Positions 52,802 to 62,959 are shown, counted from the stretch's first letter. The stretch is 64,000 nucleotides of DNA from Blastochloris viridis (GCF_001402875.1 NZ_CP012946.1:598001-662000); one strand, 5' to 3'. Notes: generated by a model not told the origin, from the sequence alone. Program-made: numbers and translations.

Positions 52802-53965
52802 CCGCATCCGGCGTGATCGGCCTAAACAGAAACCGTGCGCGCTGTGCTCCACGGCGCCGTGCCGTCCGACGTCCAAGGCCGGACCCGGCGGAGACCTCGC
52901 GCCGTCGTCCGCAGCGGCGCGACATCGCTCGCGGTGCCGTTGCCGGAAACGTCGCGGATCATGGGTTCGGAGTCTCAGCTTTGCTTCGCCCGGAACGACC
53001 GGCGTTTCATCCCCCCGGCGGGTCGGAATTCCGGTGGCCAACTGATACGAAATCCGGCCGATCAGGCCGGAATTTCCGTCGTGCGGGCGCCGAACAACCT
53101 CTTTCCGAACAGGGCCTGTTTCGACGAGGCGGTTTCCGGATCACGATGTGATCGTTCGGAAGCGGTCTGACGCAGCGGTCTGACTGCGCCGGGAATGCTG
53201 TGGCGGGTTCGGCGCTCGCGGCTTGGCTCGGCGGGCGCTGTCTTCGGGCCCGAACCTCGGCGCGGTATCGAGGGCGAGCCGCTACCTGTGCGCCGTCCGC
53301 GGCGTCGCTGACCCGAAAGCCGGCTCCAGACCTGCACACGGCCGCAGTCGTATCGGTCGCCGGGCGGAGCCCAATCTTGGCCGGCCGGCGCCGCTCGCGG
53401 CATGACTGTCAAGCAGACTTGACACTCGGGCGGCGGCCGGGGTCGGCCAAGGTGTCTTCACTGGTGTTGAGCTCGACCTCGTCCGGTTGCCGCCGAGCGC
53501 CGGTTCAGCGTGGGCCGATCCACGCGCGTGCGGTCGGTGCGCAGGCGGCCACGCGAAATTCAAGATGTTGTTTTATCGTAATTTTTCGTGGTTATGGCGG
53601 GCCCGGTTCGCCCGCCCTGGGCCAGGGTTGAACGTTGCGCTGCCGGCCGCTGTTCACAGCGCCAGGCTCGGCATTTCCCCGTTAGGGTTATCCTTGAGGG
53701 CGCCGCGGCAGCGGGCGCCGGGGGCGGCGTCGGCGCGGCCCCGCCCCCTCGCAGCGGGCGGTAACTAGATACGATCCGGCCGGCCGCCGCGGCCCCGCCA
53801 GCGGAGCCGTTCCGGCTTCTACGTATCCGCCGCGGCGCTGGATTGTCGCGGCCGCGCGAGCCTTGCGGAACTCATTCTGACAACGAGGGAAATTCGCCCA
53901 GAGCCGGCCGGGCGCGACCTGTCAGACGCTACGTGAATACCGCCGCAAATGCCTCCCAAAGGCCC
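52802..53965. other. Gene-less stretch between crtE and bchC
   Basis: About 1.16 kb without a convincing gene. Open frames occur but their translations are Arg/Pro-rich with no family motif. In related phototrophs crtC, crtD or crtF may lie near here; I could not recognise remnants of them. The motif TTCGACGAGGCGGTTT at about 53126 recurs at about 59068 upstream of pufB and resembles degenerate intergenic repeats of Rhizobiales. A very GC-rich patch with possible hairpins occupies 53690-53860. Confidence 0.4.
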
Positions 53966-54015
53966 TGTCACAGGCGTAAGTCACACTTGACAGGAGGGGT
54001 CGTAAAGTTAGAGTG
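53966..54015 (+). promoter_or_regulatory. bchC promoter with PpsR-like sites
   Basis: CGT-N12-ACA at 53975-53992 is one base from the TGT-N12-ACA PpsR pattern and overlaps TTGACA at 53987-53992. A TAGAGT 16 bases later is a possible -10. A further TGTCAC half-site begins at 53966. The bchCXYZ-pufBALMC operon would start here. Confidence 0.55.
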
Positions 54016-54068
54016 ACAACAACTTCGTAAGCGGGTAGCCGCTCTGTGTCCCGTTACCGGGTGTCTGG

Positions 54069-55007
54069 ATGAACACGATTGCCGTGGTGCTACAGAAGCC
54101 GGAACAGCTGGTGCTGAGTCGGCTTGCTCTCACGCCGCCGGGTGACGACGACGTGGTCGTCGACATCGAGTGGAGTGGGATCAGCACGGGTACCGAGCGA
54201 CTGTTCTATTCCGGCCGGATGCCGTCCTTCCCGGGCATGGGCTATCCGCTGGTGCCGGGCTACGAGTCGGTTGGCCGCATCGCGTCTGCCGGCGGTAGCG
54301 CGAGCGCCCGCGTCGGCGAGCGCGTGTTCGTGCCGGGCGCGCGCTGCTACGGTGAGGTGCGCGGCCTGTTCGGCGGCGCGGCTTCGCGGCTGGTGGTTCC
54401 GGCGTCGCGGGCCTTGGCGATCGACGAGAAGCTGGGCGAGCAGGGCGTTCTCTTGGCGCTCGCGGCCACCGCCTATCATGCCATTCATGCCGAAGGCGCC
54501 CGCCAGCCCGACCTGATCGTTGGTCACGGCGTGCTCGGCCGCCTGTTGGCCCGCCTGGCGCTGCTGTCGGGTGGCCCGGCGGTGGTGTGGGAGCGCAACC
54601 CCACCCGCGCCGAGGGCGGCACCCGCTATCGGGTGCTCGATCCGTCCGAGGACACCCGCAACGACTACAACGCCATTTATGACGTCAGCGGCGATCCCAC
54701 CATTCTGGACTCGCTGATTTCACGCCTTGCTCCCTGCGGTGAGATCGTGCTGGCCGGCTTCTACGAGGAGCCGCTCCACTTCAATTTCCCGCCGGCGTTC
54801 CTGCGCGAGGCCCGCATCCGCGTCGCCGCCGAATGGCGGCCGGAGGACCTCGTCGCGGTCAAGCAGCTGGTCGAGTCCGGTCGGCTGTCGCTGGATGGGC
54901 TCATCACGCATCGCGAAGAGGCGCAGAACGCGACCGAGGCTTATCGGACCGCCTTCAACGATCCGACCTGCCTCAAGATGGTTCTCGACTGGAGATCCTG
55001 CTCATGA
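54069..55007 (+). CDS. bchC: 3-hydroxyethyl bacteriochlorophyllide dehydrogenase
   Basis: Oxidises the C3 hydroxyethyl group made by BchF to the acetyl group. It has 312 residues of the medium-chain dehydrogenase fold. WSGISTGTERLFYSGRMPSF, GYPLVPGYESVGRI and the nucleotide-binding LIVGHGVLGRLLARLALLSG are typical of BchC; the catalytic zinc ligands of classical alcohol dehydrogenases are not obvious. The ATG at 54069 lacks a strong ribosome site (GGGTGTCTGG). Its stop overlaps the bchX start. Confidence 0.95.
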   Translation: MNTIAVVLQKPEQLVLSRLALTPPGDDDVVVDIEWSGISTGTERLFYSGRMPSFPGMGYPLVPGYESVGRIASAGGSASARVGERVFVPGARCYGEVRGLFGGAASRLVVPASRALAIDEKLGEQGVLLALAATAYHAIHAEGARQPDLIVGHGVLGRLLARLALLSGGPAVVWERNPTRAEGGTRYRVLDPSEDTRNDYNAIYDVSGDPTILDSLISRLAPCGEIVLAGFYEEPLHFNFPPAFLREARIRVAAEWRPEDLVAVKQLVESGRLSLDGLITHREEAQNATEAYRTAFNDPTCLKMVLDWRSCS

Positions 55008-56014
55008 CGTCCCCCGCCAGAGCGGTCTCGTTGCAGCCGATCCTTGACGCCCGTCTCAAGGCCGAAGCCGCAATCGAACCCGATCCCGTGCCCACCGGCG
55101 AGCCCGCCAAGGCGACGCAGATCATCGCGATTTACGGCAAGGGTGGCATCGGCAAGAGTTTCACGCTGTCCAACCTGAGCTACATGATGGCTCAGCAGGG
55201 CAAGAAGGTGCTGTTGATCGGCTGCGATCCCAAGGCCGACACCACCTCGCTGTTGTTCGGCGGCCGGGCCTGCCCGACCATCATCGAGACCTCGGCGAAG
55301 AAAAAGCTCGCCGGCGAAGAGGTGAAGGTCGGCGACGTCTGCTTCAAGCGCGATGGCGTGTTCGCCATGGAGCTCGGCGGCCCGGAGGTCGGGCGCGGCT
55401 GCGGCGGCCGTGGCATCATCCACGGCTTCGAGCTCCTGGAGAAGCTCGGCTTCCACGACTGGGGCTTCGACTACATTCTGCTCGACTTCCTGGGCGACGT
55501 GGTGTGCGGCGGCTTCGGCCTGCCGATCGCGCGCGATATGTGCCAGAAGGTCATCATCGTCGGCTCGAACGATTTGCAGTCGCTTTATGTCGCCAACAAT
55601 GTCTGCTCGGCGGTGGAGTATTTCCGCAAGCTCGGTGGCAACGTCGGCGTCGCCGGCATCGTGATCAACAAGGATGACGGTACCGGCGAGGCGCAGGCCT
55701 TCGCGGCGGCCGCCGGCATTCCGGTGCTTTCGGCCATCCCGGCAGACGAGGATATCCGGCGCAAGAGCGCGAACTATCAGATCGTCGGCTATCCGGGCGG
55801 GGCATGGGGCTCGTTGTTCGAGGAGCTGGCGTCGGCAGTGGCGGGTGCGCCGCCGATCCGGCCGAGGCCGCTGAGCCAGGACGAGTTGCTCGCCCTGTTC
55901 AAGAGCGAGGCGGTCGGTCGCAACGTGGTGCTGGAGCCGGCGACGATCGAAGACATGTGCGGGTCGGCGGTGATCGAGAAGCCGTCGCTCGAAGTGATTT
56001 ACGACACGGTGTGA
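55004..56014 (+). CDS. bchX: Chlorophyllide reductase iron protein X
   Basis: NifH-like ATPase that donates electrons to BchY-BchZ. It has 336 residues from MTSPARAVSLQPILDARLK. The P-loop [16 protein letters not shown] is at about 44-59, with cluster cysteines about C133 (GRGCGGRGI) and C168 ([13 protein letters not shown]). GCDPKADTTSLLFGG is the switch region. The frame is open upstream in bchC, but the ATG at 55004 overlaps the bchC stop (ATGA) and matches the family. The whole complex reduces the C7-C8 region of ring B. Confidence 0.96.
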   Translation: MTSPARAVSLQPILDARLKAEAAIEPDPVPTGEPAKATQIIAIYGKGGIGKSFTLSNLSYMMAQQGKKVLLIGCDPKADTTSLLFGGRACPTIIETSAKKKLAGEEVKVGDVCFKRDGVFAMELGGPEVGRGCGGRGIIHGFELLEKLGFHDWGFDYILLDFLGDVVCGGFGLPIARDMCQKVIIVGSNDLQSLYVANNVCSAVEYFRKLGGNVGVAGIVINKDDGTGEAQAFAAAAGIPVLSAIPADEDIRRKSANYQIVGYPGGAWGSLFEELASAVAGAPPIRPRPLSQDELLALFKSEAVGRNVVLEPATIEDMCGSAVIEKPSLEVIYDTV

Positions 56015-56030
56015 ATTGGGACAGGACGCC

Positions 56031-57587
56031 ATGAGGGCTGCCAGTTACGTTCCGATCGACACCGCACGAGGCGGTGAGCCGGCGTCAGCCGGCCCGACGC
56101 CGCGCGTCGACGTTGTGGCAGGTGCGGGGGATCTGCCACGCGTCGACGTCGCTGCCATCCCCGACGGGCCCGGCTGCCGGGCCGGGTCCGTCGAAGCTTT
56201 CCGCGACTCGGTCGAAGGGCGCGGCCACGCGCCATCGTCGCCGCACGACCAGCCGCAGACGATGTGTCCGGCGTTCGGGTCGCTGCGCGTCGGTCTGCGC
56301 ATGCGCCGGACCGCGACCATCCTGTGCGGCTCGGCCTGCTGCGTCTACGGTCTCACCTTCACGTCCCACTTCTATGGCGCGCGCCGCACCGTCGGCTACG
56401 TACCGTTCAGCTCCGAGACGCTGGTGACCGGCAAGCTGTTCGAGGACATCCGCGACGCGGTGCACCAGCTGGCCGACCCGGCACAATACGACGCCATCAT
56501 CGTCACCAACCTGTGCGTTCCGACTGCCGCCGGCGTGCCGCTGCGCCTGTTGCCCAAGCAGGTCAACGGCGTGCGCGTGATCGGCATCGACGTGCCCGGT
56601 TTCGGCACCGGCACCCACGCCGAGGCCAAGGACATTCTCGGCGCGGCGATGCTCAACCGGGCGCGGCACGAGGCCGAGCAGGGGCCGGTGCAGGCGCCGC
56701 GCGGCGGCCGCAGCGACCGGCCGACGGTGACGCTGCTGGGCGAGATGTTCCCGGCTGACCCGGTCAACATCGGCATGCTGCTGGCGCCGCTCGGCCTGGC
56801 GGCGGGGCCGGTGGTGCCGACCCGCGAATGGCGCGAGCTGTATGCCGCGCTGGACTGCGGCGCGGTTGCGGCAATTCACCCTATTTACACCTCCGTAATT
56901 CGTGAATTCGAAGCGGCCGGTCGCACCGTTGTGGGATCGGCCCCGGTGGGCTATGACGGCACCGCCGCGTGGCTCGACTCGATCGGCGATGCGTGCGGGG
57001 TGGCTCGGGTCACCGTCGAAGCAGCGAAAAACAAGTTGCTGCCGCCGATTCGGGCGGCGCTGGCCAACGCGCGGATCCGCGGGCGTATCACCATGTTCGG
57101 CTATGAAGGGTCGGAGTTGCTGGTGGCGCGCCTGCTGGTCGAAAGCGGGGCCGATCTTCCGTACCTCTCGACCGCCTGCCCGCGCACCCGCTGGTCGGAC
57201 GCCGACCGCGAGTGGCTCGAGGCGCGGGGTGTGAAAGTTCAGTTCCGCGGAACGCACGAGCAGGACCTCGAGGCGATCGCAGAATACAAGCCAGACCTCG
57301 CCATCGGCACCACGCCGATGGTGCAGAAAGCAAAGTCGCTCGGCATTCCGTCGATTTATTTCACCAACCTGATCTCGACGCTGCCGATGTTCGGCGTCGC
57401 CGGCGCCGGCACGCTCGCCAAGCTGATGAATGCGGCGATCGGCAACAAGCCGCGGTTCGATAAGATGAGTGCGTTCTTCGCCGGTGTCGGCGAGGACGCG
57501 GAGGACGAGCGTCCCGAGTTCCGCGAAGCCTACAAGCGCCGCATCGCCGCCCAGGCTAAGCAGCGCAAGGCCGAGGAGATCGGTTGA
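56031..57587 (+). CDS. bchY: Chlorophyllide reductase subunit Y
   Basis: NifD-like subunit of chlorophyllide oxidoreductase. It has 518 residues from [15 protein letters not shown]. The first 75 residues are a variable extension with a repeated RVDV motif. The conserved part begins at [19 protein letters not shown] and [14 protein letters not shown] [20 protein letters not shown], which holds cluster cysteines. [20 protein letters not shown] and the C-terminal [20 protein letters not shown] are typical. In bacteriochlorophyll b producers the enzyme is known to form the C8 ethylidene group. AGGA precedes the ATG; bchZ overlaps the stop. Confidence 0.96.
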   Translation: MRAASYVPIDTARGGEPASAGPTPRVDVVAGAGDLPRVDVAAIPDGPGCRAGSVEAFRDSVEGRGHAPSSPHDQPQTMCPAFGSLRVGLRMRRTATILCGSACCVYGLTFTSHFYGARRTVGYVPFSSETLVTGKLFEDIRDAVHQLADPAQYDAIIVTNLCVPTAAGVPLRLLPKQVNGVRVIGIDVPGFGTGTHAEAKDILGAAMLNRARHEAEQGPVQAPRGGRSDRPTVTLLGEMFPADPVNIGMLLAPLGLAAGPVVPTREWRELYAALDCGAVAAIHPIYTSVIREFEAAGRTVVGSAPVGYDGTAAWLDSIGDACGVARVTVEAAKNKLLPPIRAALANARIRGRITMFGYEGSELLVARLLVESGADLPYLSTACPRTRWSDADREWLEARGVKVQFRGTHEQDLEAIAEYKPDLAIGTTPMVQKAKSLGIPSIYFTNLISTLPMFGVAGAGTLAKLMNAAIGNKPRFDKMSAFFAGVGEDAEDERPEFREAYKRRIAAQAKQRKAEEIG

Positions 57588-59038
57588 TGCTGATCCTCGA
57601 CCATGATCGCGCCGGCGGCTACTGGGGGGCGGTGTACGTCTTCACGGCCGTGAAGGGGCTGCAGGTCATTATCGACGGTCCGGTCGGCTGCGAGAACCTG
57701 CCGGTGTCCGCGGTGCTGCACTACACCGACGCGGTGACGCCGCACGAGATGCCGGTGGTGGTCACCGGACTGTCGGAGGAACAACTCGGCCAGACCGGCA
57801 CCGAGGAATCGATGCGGCGGGCGCACAAGACGCTCGATCCGGAGATGCCGGCGGTGGTGGTGACGGGGTCGATCGCCGAAATGATCGGCGGCGGCGTCAC
57901 GCCCGAAGGCACCAATATCAAGCGGTTCCTGTCGCGCACCATCGACGAGGACCAGTGGCAGTGCTCCGACCGCGCCATGAACTGGCTGTGGACGGAGTTC
58001 GGCGCAAAGAAGGTGACGCCGCCGAAGGCGCGCAAGCCCGGCGAAAAGCTGCGGGTAAACATCATCGGCGCGGTGTATGGCACCTTCAACATTTATTCCG
58101 ACCTTGCCGAAATTCGGCGGTTGGTGGAGGGAATCGGCTGCGAGGTTAACCTGGTGTTTCCGCTGGGCAGCCATCTTGCCGATGTTCCGCGGTTGTTGGA
58201 TGCCGACGTCAACATCTGCATGTACCGCGAGTTCGGGCGCATGCTGTGCGAAACGTTGGAGCGGCCGTATCTGCAGGCCCCGATCGGGCTGCATTCGACG
58301 ACGGCGTTTCTGCGCGCGCTCGGCGAATTGACCGGCCTCGATCCGGAGCCGTTCATCGAGCGCGAGAAGCGCACCACCATTCGTCCGCTGTGGGACCTGT
58401 GGCGGTCGATGACGCAGGATTTTTTTGGGACGTCGAGCTTCGGTATTGCTGCGAACGAGACGTACACCCGTGGACTTCGCCATTTCCTTGAGGAGGAAAT
58501 GGGGCTATTGTGCAGCTTCGCTTTCTCGCGCAAGCCGGGCGTGAAGCCCGACAACGGCGCGGTTCGGCAAGCAATCCAGACCAGCATGCCGCTGATCGTG
58601 TTTGGGAGCTACAACGAACGCATGTATCTTGCGGAAGTGGGCTCGCGGGCGATTTTCATCCCCGCCTCGTTTCCGGGAGCGATCGTGCGGCGCTATACTG
58701 GCACCCCGGTGATGGGGTATGCTGGGGCAACCTATGTCGTGCAGGAAGTGTGTAATGCGCTTTACGATGCGCTGTTCAACATCCTTCCCCTCGGCACGGA
58801 ACTTGATAAAGTTGAGGCGACGCCGGCCCGGCGGCATAAAGAGATGCCCTGGAACGACGACGCGAGAGCAGCTCTCGACGACTCGGTTGAGGCGCTGCCG
58901 GTTCTGATCCGCACTTCGGCCGTCAAGCGTCTGCGCGACGCGGCGGAACGGGAGGCGAGAGCAGTTGGTGAAGAGCGGGTGACGGTCGCGTGTGTTGCGC
59001 GTGCCCGTGCCGCTCTTGTCGGGGGGCAGGCTGCGTGA
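57587..59038 (+). CDS. bchZ: Chlorophyllide reductase subunit Z
   Basis: NifK-like partner of BchY. It has 483 residues. The N-terminus [20 protein letters not shown] and [20 protein letters not shown] carry the conserved Cys region, followed by [19 protein letters not shown] and [20 protein letters not shown]. The C-terminal 80 residues form the usual PCP-red-like helical domain ([20 protein letters not shown]). Start overlaps the bchY stop as TGATG. With BchX and BchY it reduces chlorophyllide; in Blastochloris this gives the ethylidene form leading to bacteriochlorophyll b. The puf genes follow after 189 bases. Confidence 0.96.
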   Translation: MLILDHDRAGGYWGAVYVFTAVKGLQVIIDGPVGCENLPVSAVLHYTDAVTPHEMPVVVTGLSEEQLGQTGTEESMRRAHKTLDPEMPAVVVTGSIAEMIGGGVTPEGTNIKRFLSRTIDEDQWQCSDRAMNWLWTEFGAKKVTPPKARKPGEKLRVNIIGAVYGTFNIYSDLAEIRRLVEGIGCEVNLVFPLGSHLADVPRLLDADVNICMYREFGRMLCETLERPYLQAPIGLHSTTAFLRALGELTGLDPEPFIEREKRTTIRPLWDLWRSMTQDFFGTSSFGIAANETYTRGLRHFLEEEMGLLCSFAFSRKPGVKPDNGAVRQAIQTSMPLIVFGSYNERMYLAEVGSRAIFIPASFPGAIVRRYTGTPVMGYAGATYVVQEVCNALYDALFNILPLGTELDKVEATPARRHKEMPWNDDARAALDDSVEALPVLIRTSAVKRLRDAAEREARAVGEERVTVACVARARAALVGGQAA

Positions 59039-59210
59039 CGGGGGAGTTGCGCAATTTTTCCTCTCATCGGTTCGACGAGGCGGTTTTCCGCAACGGCGAA
59101 TCGAACCAAGAGTCTTTGCCCGGTTTTGCCGGGTGAAGAGTTCGACGTGGTTTCGGCCACGTCGATCCCTGCCGCGTGGGATATGCGCGGTGACGGCCGC
59201 AAGGCCCGCA

Positions 59211-59226
59211 TTGATGAGGGTATCAA
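59211..59226 (+). promoter_or_regulatory. Small hairpin holding the pufB ribosome site
   Basis: TTGAT (59211-59215) pairs with ATCAA (59222-59226), leaving the ribosome site GAGGG in the six-base loop, two bases before the pufB ATG. The palindrome looks like an FNR box, but its six-base spacer is too long, so an mRNA structure is more likely. Confidence 0.4.
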
Positions 59227-59227
59227 A

Positions 59228-59437
59228 ATGGCTGACTTGAAACCGAGCCTGACAGGGTTGACGGAAGAAGAGGCGAAGGAGTTCCACGGGATCTTCGTGA
59301 CCTCGACGGTTCTGTACCTCGCGACCGCCGTGATCGTTCACTACCTGGTGTGGACGGCTCGTCCGTGGATCGCTCCCATCCCGAAGGGCTGGGTGAATCT
59401 GGAAGGCGTCCAGTCGGCGCTTTCGTATCTGGTCTGA
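59228..59437 (+). CDS. pufB: LH1 light-harvesting beta polypeptide
   Basis: Beta polypeptide of the core antenna; binds bacteriochlorophyll b in the LH1 ring. The precursor has 69 residues. The single transmembrane helix (about 23-43) ends in the pigment-binding His of [13 protein letters not shown]. Up to PIPKGWV it agrees, from memory, with the mature B. viridis polypeptide; the last 13 residues ([13 protein letters not shown]) exceed the mature chain and are probably removed after translation. GAGGG lies seven bases before the ATG. pufA follows after 17 bases. Confidence 0.97.
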
Positions 59438-59454
59438 GCGGGGAGGACTGACAC

Positions 59455-59664
59455 ATGGCTACCGAATATCGCACTGCTTCCTGGAAGCTCTGGCTGATCC
59501 TGGATCCGCGCCGCGTTCTGACCGCTCTGTTCGTCTACCTGACGGTCATCGCTCTGCTCATCCACTTCGGTCTGCTCAGCACCGATCGTCTGAACTGGTG
59601 GGAATTCCAGCGCGGCCTTCCGAAGGCGGCGTCGCTCGTGGTCGTTCCGCCGGCTGTCGGCTGA
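59455..59664 (+). CDS. pufA: LH1 light-harvesting alpha polypeptide
   Basis: Alpha polypeptide of the core antenna. The precursor has 69 residues. [20 protein letters not shown] starts the transmembrane helix and the ligand His lies in [17 protein letters not shown]. The mature B. viridis protein ends near GLPKAA, so the C-terminal [10 protein letters not shown] is probably cleaved. GGGGAGGA precedes the ATG. The LH1 gamma polypeptide known in B. viridis is not in this operon. Stable hairpins follow before pufL. Confidence 0.97.
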
Positions 59665-59692
59665 CCTGAAACCCATTTTCGGGTGAATGGTC

Positions 59693-59767
59693 GGGTGGTG
59701 GGCGAGGCCCAATGTGGCTTTGCCCGCCACCCAAATTCAGGGGCGAGGTGGCGCTGGCAACGCCCCT
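59693..59767 (+). promoter_or_regulatory. pufA-pufL intercistronic mRNA hairpins
   Basis: Hairpin 1: GGGTGGTGGGC (59693-59703) with GCCCGCCACCC (59722-59732), 11 pairs including one G-U. Hairpin 2: AGGGGCG (59739-59745) with CGCCCCT (59761-59767). In Rhodobacter, hairpins at this place stabilise the upstream pufBA mRNA so that antenna exceeds reaction centre; the same role is inferred. Confidence 0.75.
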
Positions 59768-59785
59768 CAAGCGGAGGACAGAGCA

Positions 59786-60610
59786 ATGGCACTGCTCAGC
59801 TTTGAGAGAAAGTATCGCGTCCGCGGGGGGACGCTGATCGGTGGAGACTTGTTCGATTTCTGGGTGGGGCCGTACTTTGTCGGCTTCTTCGGAGTTTCGG
59901 CAATCTTCTTCATTTTCCTCGGCGTTAGTTTGATCGGCTACGCGGCGTCTCAAGGGCCCACCTGGGATCCCTTCGCCATTAGCATCAATCCGCCCGACCT
60001 GAAGTACGGGCTCGGAGCGGCGCCGCTGCTCGAGGGCGGCTTCTGGCAGGCGATCACCGTCTGCGCTCTTGGTGCATTCATTTCGTGGATGCTCCGTGAG
60101 GTCGAAATTTCCCGCAAGCTCGGAATTGGTTGGCACGTCCCGCTGGCCTTCTGCGTTCCGATCTTCATGTTCTGCGTCCTGCAGGTTTTTCGCCCGCTGC
60201 TTCTTGGGTCGTGGGGTCATGCTTTCCCCTACGGCATCCTGAGCCATCTCGATTGGGTGAACAACTTCGGGTATCAGTACCTTAACTGGCACTATAACCC
60301 GGGACACATGTCGTCCGTTTCGTTCCTGTTCGTGAACGCAATGGCGCTGGGTCTGCACGGTGGTCTGATTCTGTCGGTCGCTAACCCGGGCGATGGCGAC
60401 AAGGTCAAGACGGCAGAGCACGAGAACCAGTACTTCCGTGATGTCGTTGGCTATTCGATCGGCGCGCTCAGCATTCACCGCCTGGGCCTCTTCCTCGCCT
60501 CGAATATCTTCCTGACAGGCGCCTTTGGCACCATCGCTAGCGGTCCGTTCTGGACTCGCGGCTGGCCGGAATGGTGGGGCTGGTGGCTCGACATTCCGTT
60601 CTGGAGCTAA
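59786..60610 (+). CDS. pufL: Photosynthetic reaction centre L subunit
   Basis: One of the two core subunits that bind the special pair, accessory pigments, bacteriopheophytins, QB and iron. It has 274 residues and five transmembrane helices. Ligand histidines lie in [19 protein letters not shown] (accessory pigment), [20 protein letters not shown] (special pair, H173) and [12 protein letters not shown] (iron and QB, H190). The sequence agrees, from memory, with the B. viridis crystal structure L chain. GGAGGA precedes the ATG. Codons are strongly biased, as for other highly expressed genes here. Confidence 0.98.
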
Positions 60611-60621
60611 GGGGGCGCACA

Positions 60622-61596
60622 ATGGCTGACTATCAAACTATCTACACGCAGATTCAGGCCCGCGGCCCGCATATCACTGTCTCCGGCGAGTGGGGCGACA
60701 ACGATCGCGTCGGTAAGCCCTTCTATTCTTACTGGCTGGGCAAGATCGGTGACGCGCAGATCGGGCCGATCTATCTGGGTGCTTCGGGAATTGCGGCGTT
60801 CGCTTTCGGTTCGACCGCGATCCTGATCATCCTGTTCAACATGGCGGCCGAAGTTCACTTCGATCCGCTGCAGTTCTTCCGGCAGTTCTTCTGGCTCGGC
60901 CTTTATCCGCCGAAGGCGCAGTACGGCATGGGCATCCCGCCGCTTCATGATGGCGGCTGGTGGCTTATGGCCGGCCTGTTCATGACGCTGTCGCTCGGTT
61001 CCTGGTGGATCCGGGTGTACTCGCGGGCTCGTGCTCTCGGCCTCGGCACCCACATCGCGTGGAACTTCGCTGCGGCGATCTTCTTCGTGCTGTGTATTGG
61101 CTGCATCCATCCGACTCTGGTCGGCAGCTGGTCGGAAGGCGTTCCGTTCGGCATCTGGCCGCACATCGACTGGCTGACTGCGTTCTCGATCCGCTACGGC
61201 AACTTCTACTATTGCCCGTGGCACGGGTTCTCGATCGGCTTCGCCTATGGCTGCGGCCTGCTGTTCGCGGCTCACGGCGCCACCATTCTGGCCGTTGCCC
61301 GGTTTGGCGGCGATCGCGAAATCGAGCAGATCACCGACCGCGGCACTGCGGTGGAGCGTGCGGCTCTGTTCTGGCGCTGGACGATCGGCTTCAACGCCAC
61401 GATCGAGTCTGTCCATCGCTGGGGCTGGTTCTTCTCGCTGATGGTGATGGTGTCTGCGAGCGTCGGTATCCTTCTGACCGGCACGTTCGTCGACAACTGG
61501 TACCTCTGGTGTGTCAAGCATGGCGCTGCGCCGGACTATCCGGCTTATCTCCCCGCCACGCCTGATCCTGCCTCGCTGCCGGGAGCACCGAAATGA
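60622..61596 (+). CDS. pufM: Photosynthetic reaction centre M subunit
   Basis: Core partner of L that binds the other half of the special pair and QA, which is menaquinone in this organism. It has 324 residues and five transmembrane helices. Pigment and iron ligands lie in [20 protein letters not shown] (special pair, H200 of the mature chain), [13 protein letters not shown] (H217) and [14 protein letters not shown] (H264). The C-terminal tail ([20 protein letters not shown]), which contacts the cytochrome, is present. Matches the B. viridis M chain from memory. AGGGGG precedes the ATG; the stop overlaps pufC. Confidence 0.98.
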
Positions 61597-62663
61597 AACA
61601 GCTGATTGTTAATTCGGTCGCGACTGTCGCGCTGGCGTCTCTCGTGGCCGGTTGTTTCGAACCGCCGCCGGCTACCACGACCCAGACTGGTTTCCGCGGA
61701 CTTTCGATGGGTGAGGTTCTTCACCCGGCGACCGTGAAAGCCAAGAAGGAACGTGACGCTCAGTATCCGCCGGCTCTGGCCGCGGTGAAGGCGGAAGGCC
61801 CGCCCGTCTCGCAGGTCTACAAGAACGTCAAGGTGCTCGGGAATCTGACCGAGGCCGAGTTCCTGCGGACCATGACGGCGATCACGGAATGGGTGTCGCC
61901 TCAGGAAGGCTGCACGTACTGCCACGACGAGAACAACCTCGCTTCCGAGGCCAAGTATCCGTACGTGGTGGCGCGCCGCATGCTGGAAATGACGCGCGCT
62001 ATCAACACCAACTGGACGCAGCACGTCGCCCAGACCGGTGTGACCTGCTACACCTGCCACCGTGGCACGCCGCTCCCGCCGTACGTCCGGTACCTGGAGC
62101 CGACGCTGCCGCTGAACAATCGTGAGACGCCGACCCACGTCGAGCGGGTTGAGACCCGTTCGGGCTATGTCGTCCGCCTTGCGAAGTACACGGCCTACTC
62201 GGCTCTGAACTACGATCCGTTCACGATGTTCCTCGCGAACGACAAGCGTCAGGTCCGTGTTGTGCCGCAGACGGCGCTTCCGCTGGTCGGCGTCAGCCGC
62301 GGCAAGGAACGTCGTCCGCTGTCGGACGCCTACGCGACCTTCGCGCTGATGATGAGCATCTCTGACTCGCTCGGCACCAACTGCACGTTCTGCCATAACG
62401 CGCAGACCTTCGAGTCGTGGGGTAAGAAGAGCACGCCGCAGCGCGCCATTGCGTGGTGGGGCATTCGGATGGTTCGTGATCTGAACATGAACTATCTCGC
62501 TCCGCTGAACGCCTCGCTGCCGGCCAGCCGTCTTGGCCGCCAGGGTGAGGCTCCGCAGGCCGACTGCCGCACCTGCCACCAGGGTGTGACGAAGCCGCTG
62601 TTCGGTGCGTCCCGGCTCAAGGATTATCCGGAGCTGGGCCCGATCAAGGCTGCTGCGAAGTAA
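61593..62663 (+). CDS. pufC: Reaction-centre tetraheme cytochrome c subunit
   Basis: Periplasmic four-heme cytochrome that re-reduces the oxidised special pair. It has 356 residues. A lipoprotein signal ([20 protein letters not shown]) precedes C21, the lipid-modified N-terminal cysteine of the mature protein. Four heme-binding motifs are present: CTYCH (about 107), CYTCH (152), CTFCH (264) and CRTCH (325). The sequence agrees, from memory, with the B. viridis structure. ATG overlaps the pufM stop (ATGA). It is the last puf gene and is followed by two terminators. Confidence 0.98.
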
Positions 62664-62673
62664 GACACAAGGC

Positions 62674-62700
62674 GGGGCGCCATCTGGCGCCCCGTTTCCT
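62674..62700 (+). terminator. First puf operon terminator
   Basis: Perfect 8-bp stem GGGGCGCC / GGCGCCCC with a four-base loop, followed by GTTTCCTTTT, 10 bases after the pufC stop. Confidence 0.85.
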
Positions 62701-62706
62701 TTTATG

Positions 62707-62742
62707 AACGCCGGGGGACAACGCCCCGGCGTTTTCTTTTTC
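62707..62742 (+). terminator. Second puf operon terminator
   Basis: Perfect 10-bp stem AACGCCGGGG / CCCCGGCGTT with a seven-base loop, followed by TTCTTTTTCTT. With the preceding hairpin it forms a tandem terminator behind a highly expressed operon. Confidence 0.88.
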
Positions 62743-62959
62743 TTGCACCCCCGGATGGCGCGGGTTGCACCGTCAGGCGGTGCGGACGAGCGGCGCCGGG
62801 ATGGCGACACGGTTGTGGATCAGCCCGACTTTGGTTCTGTCGCGCATTCGGCGTCCAATTCATCGACCACCGCTGATGAGTTCCTGATCGGCGCCCGCGT
62901 GTGGTGGTGCAGCCGCCGCTCGTTTGCTCGAAAACCGCGAAATCTGCGCCGGTAAAGTA

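Noticed and set aside
52802..54068. Remnants of crtC, crtD or crtF before bchC
   Set aside because: I read the available frames and found no recognisable motif. Gene loss cannot be distinguished from original absence.
59211..59226. TTGAT-N6-ATCAA as an FNR box for pufB
   Set aside because: The spacer is six bases, not four, and the site overlaps the ribosome-binding site, where an activator could not work.
59039..59227. pufQ or pufX in the puf operon
   Set aside because: No frame between bchZ and pufB or after pufM encodes a PufQ- or PufX-like membrane peptide. pufC directly follows pufM.
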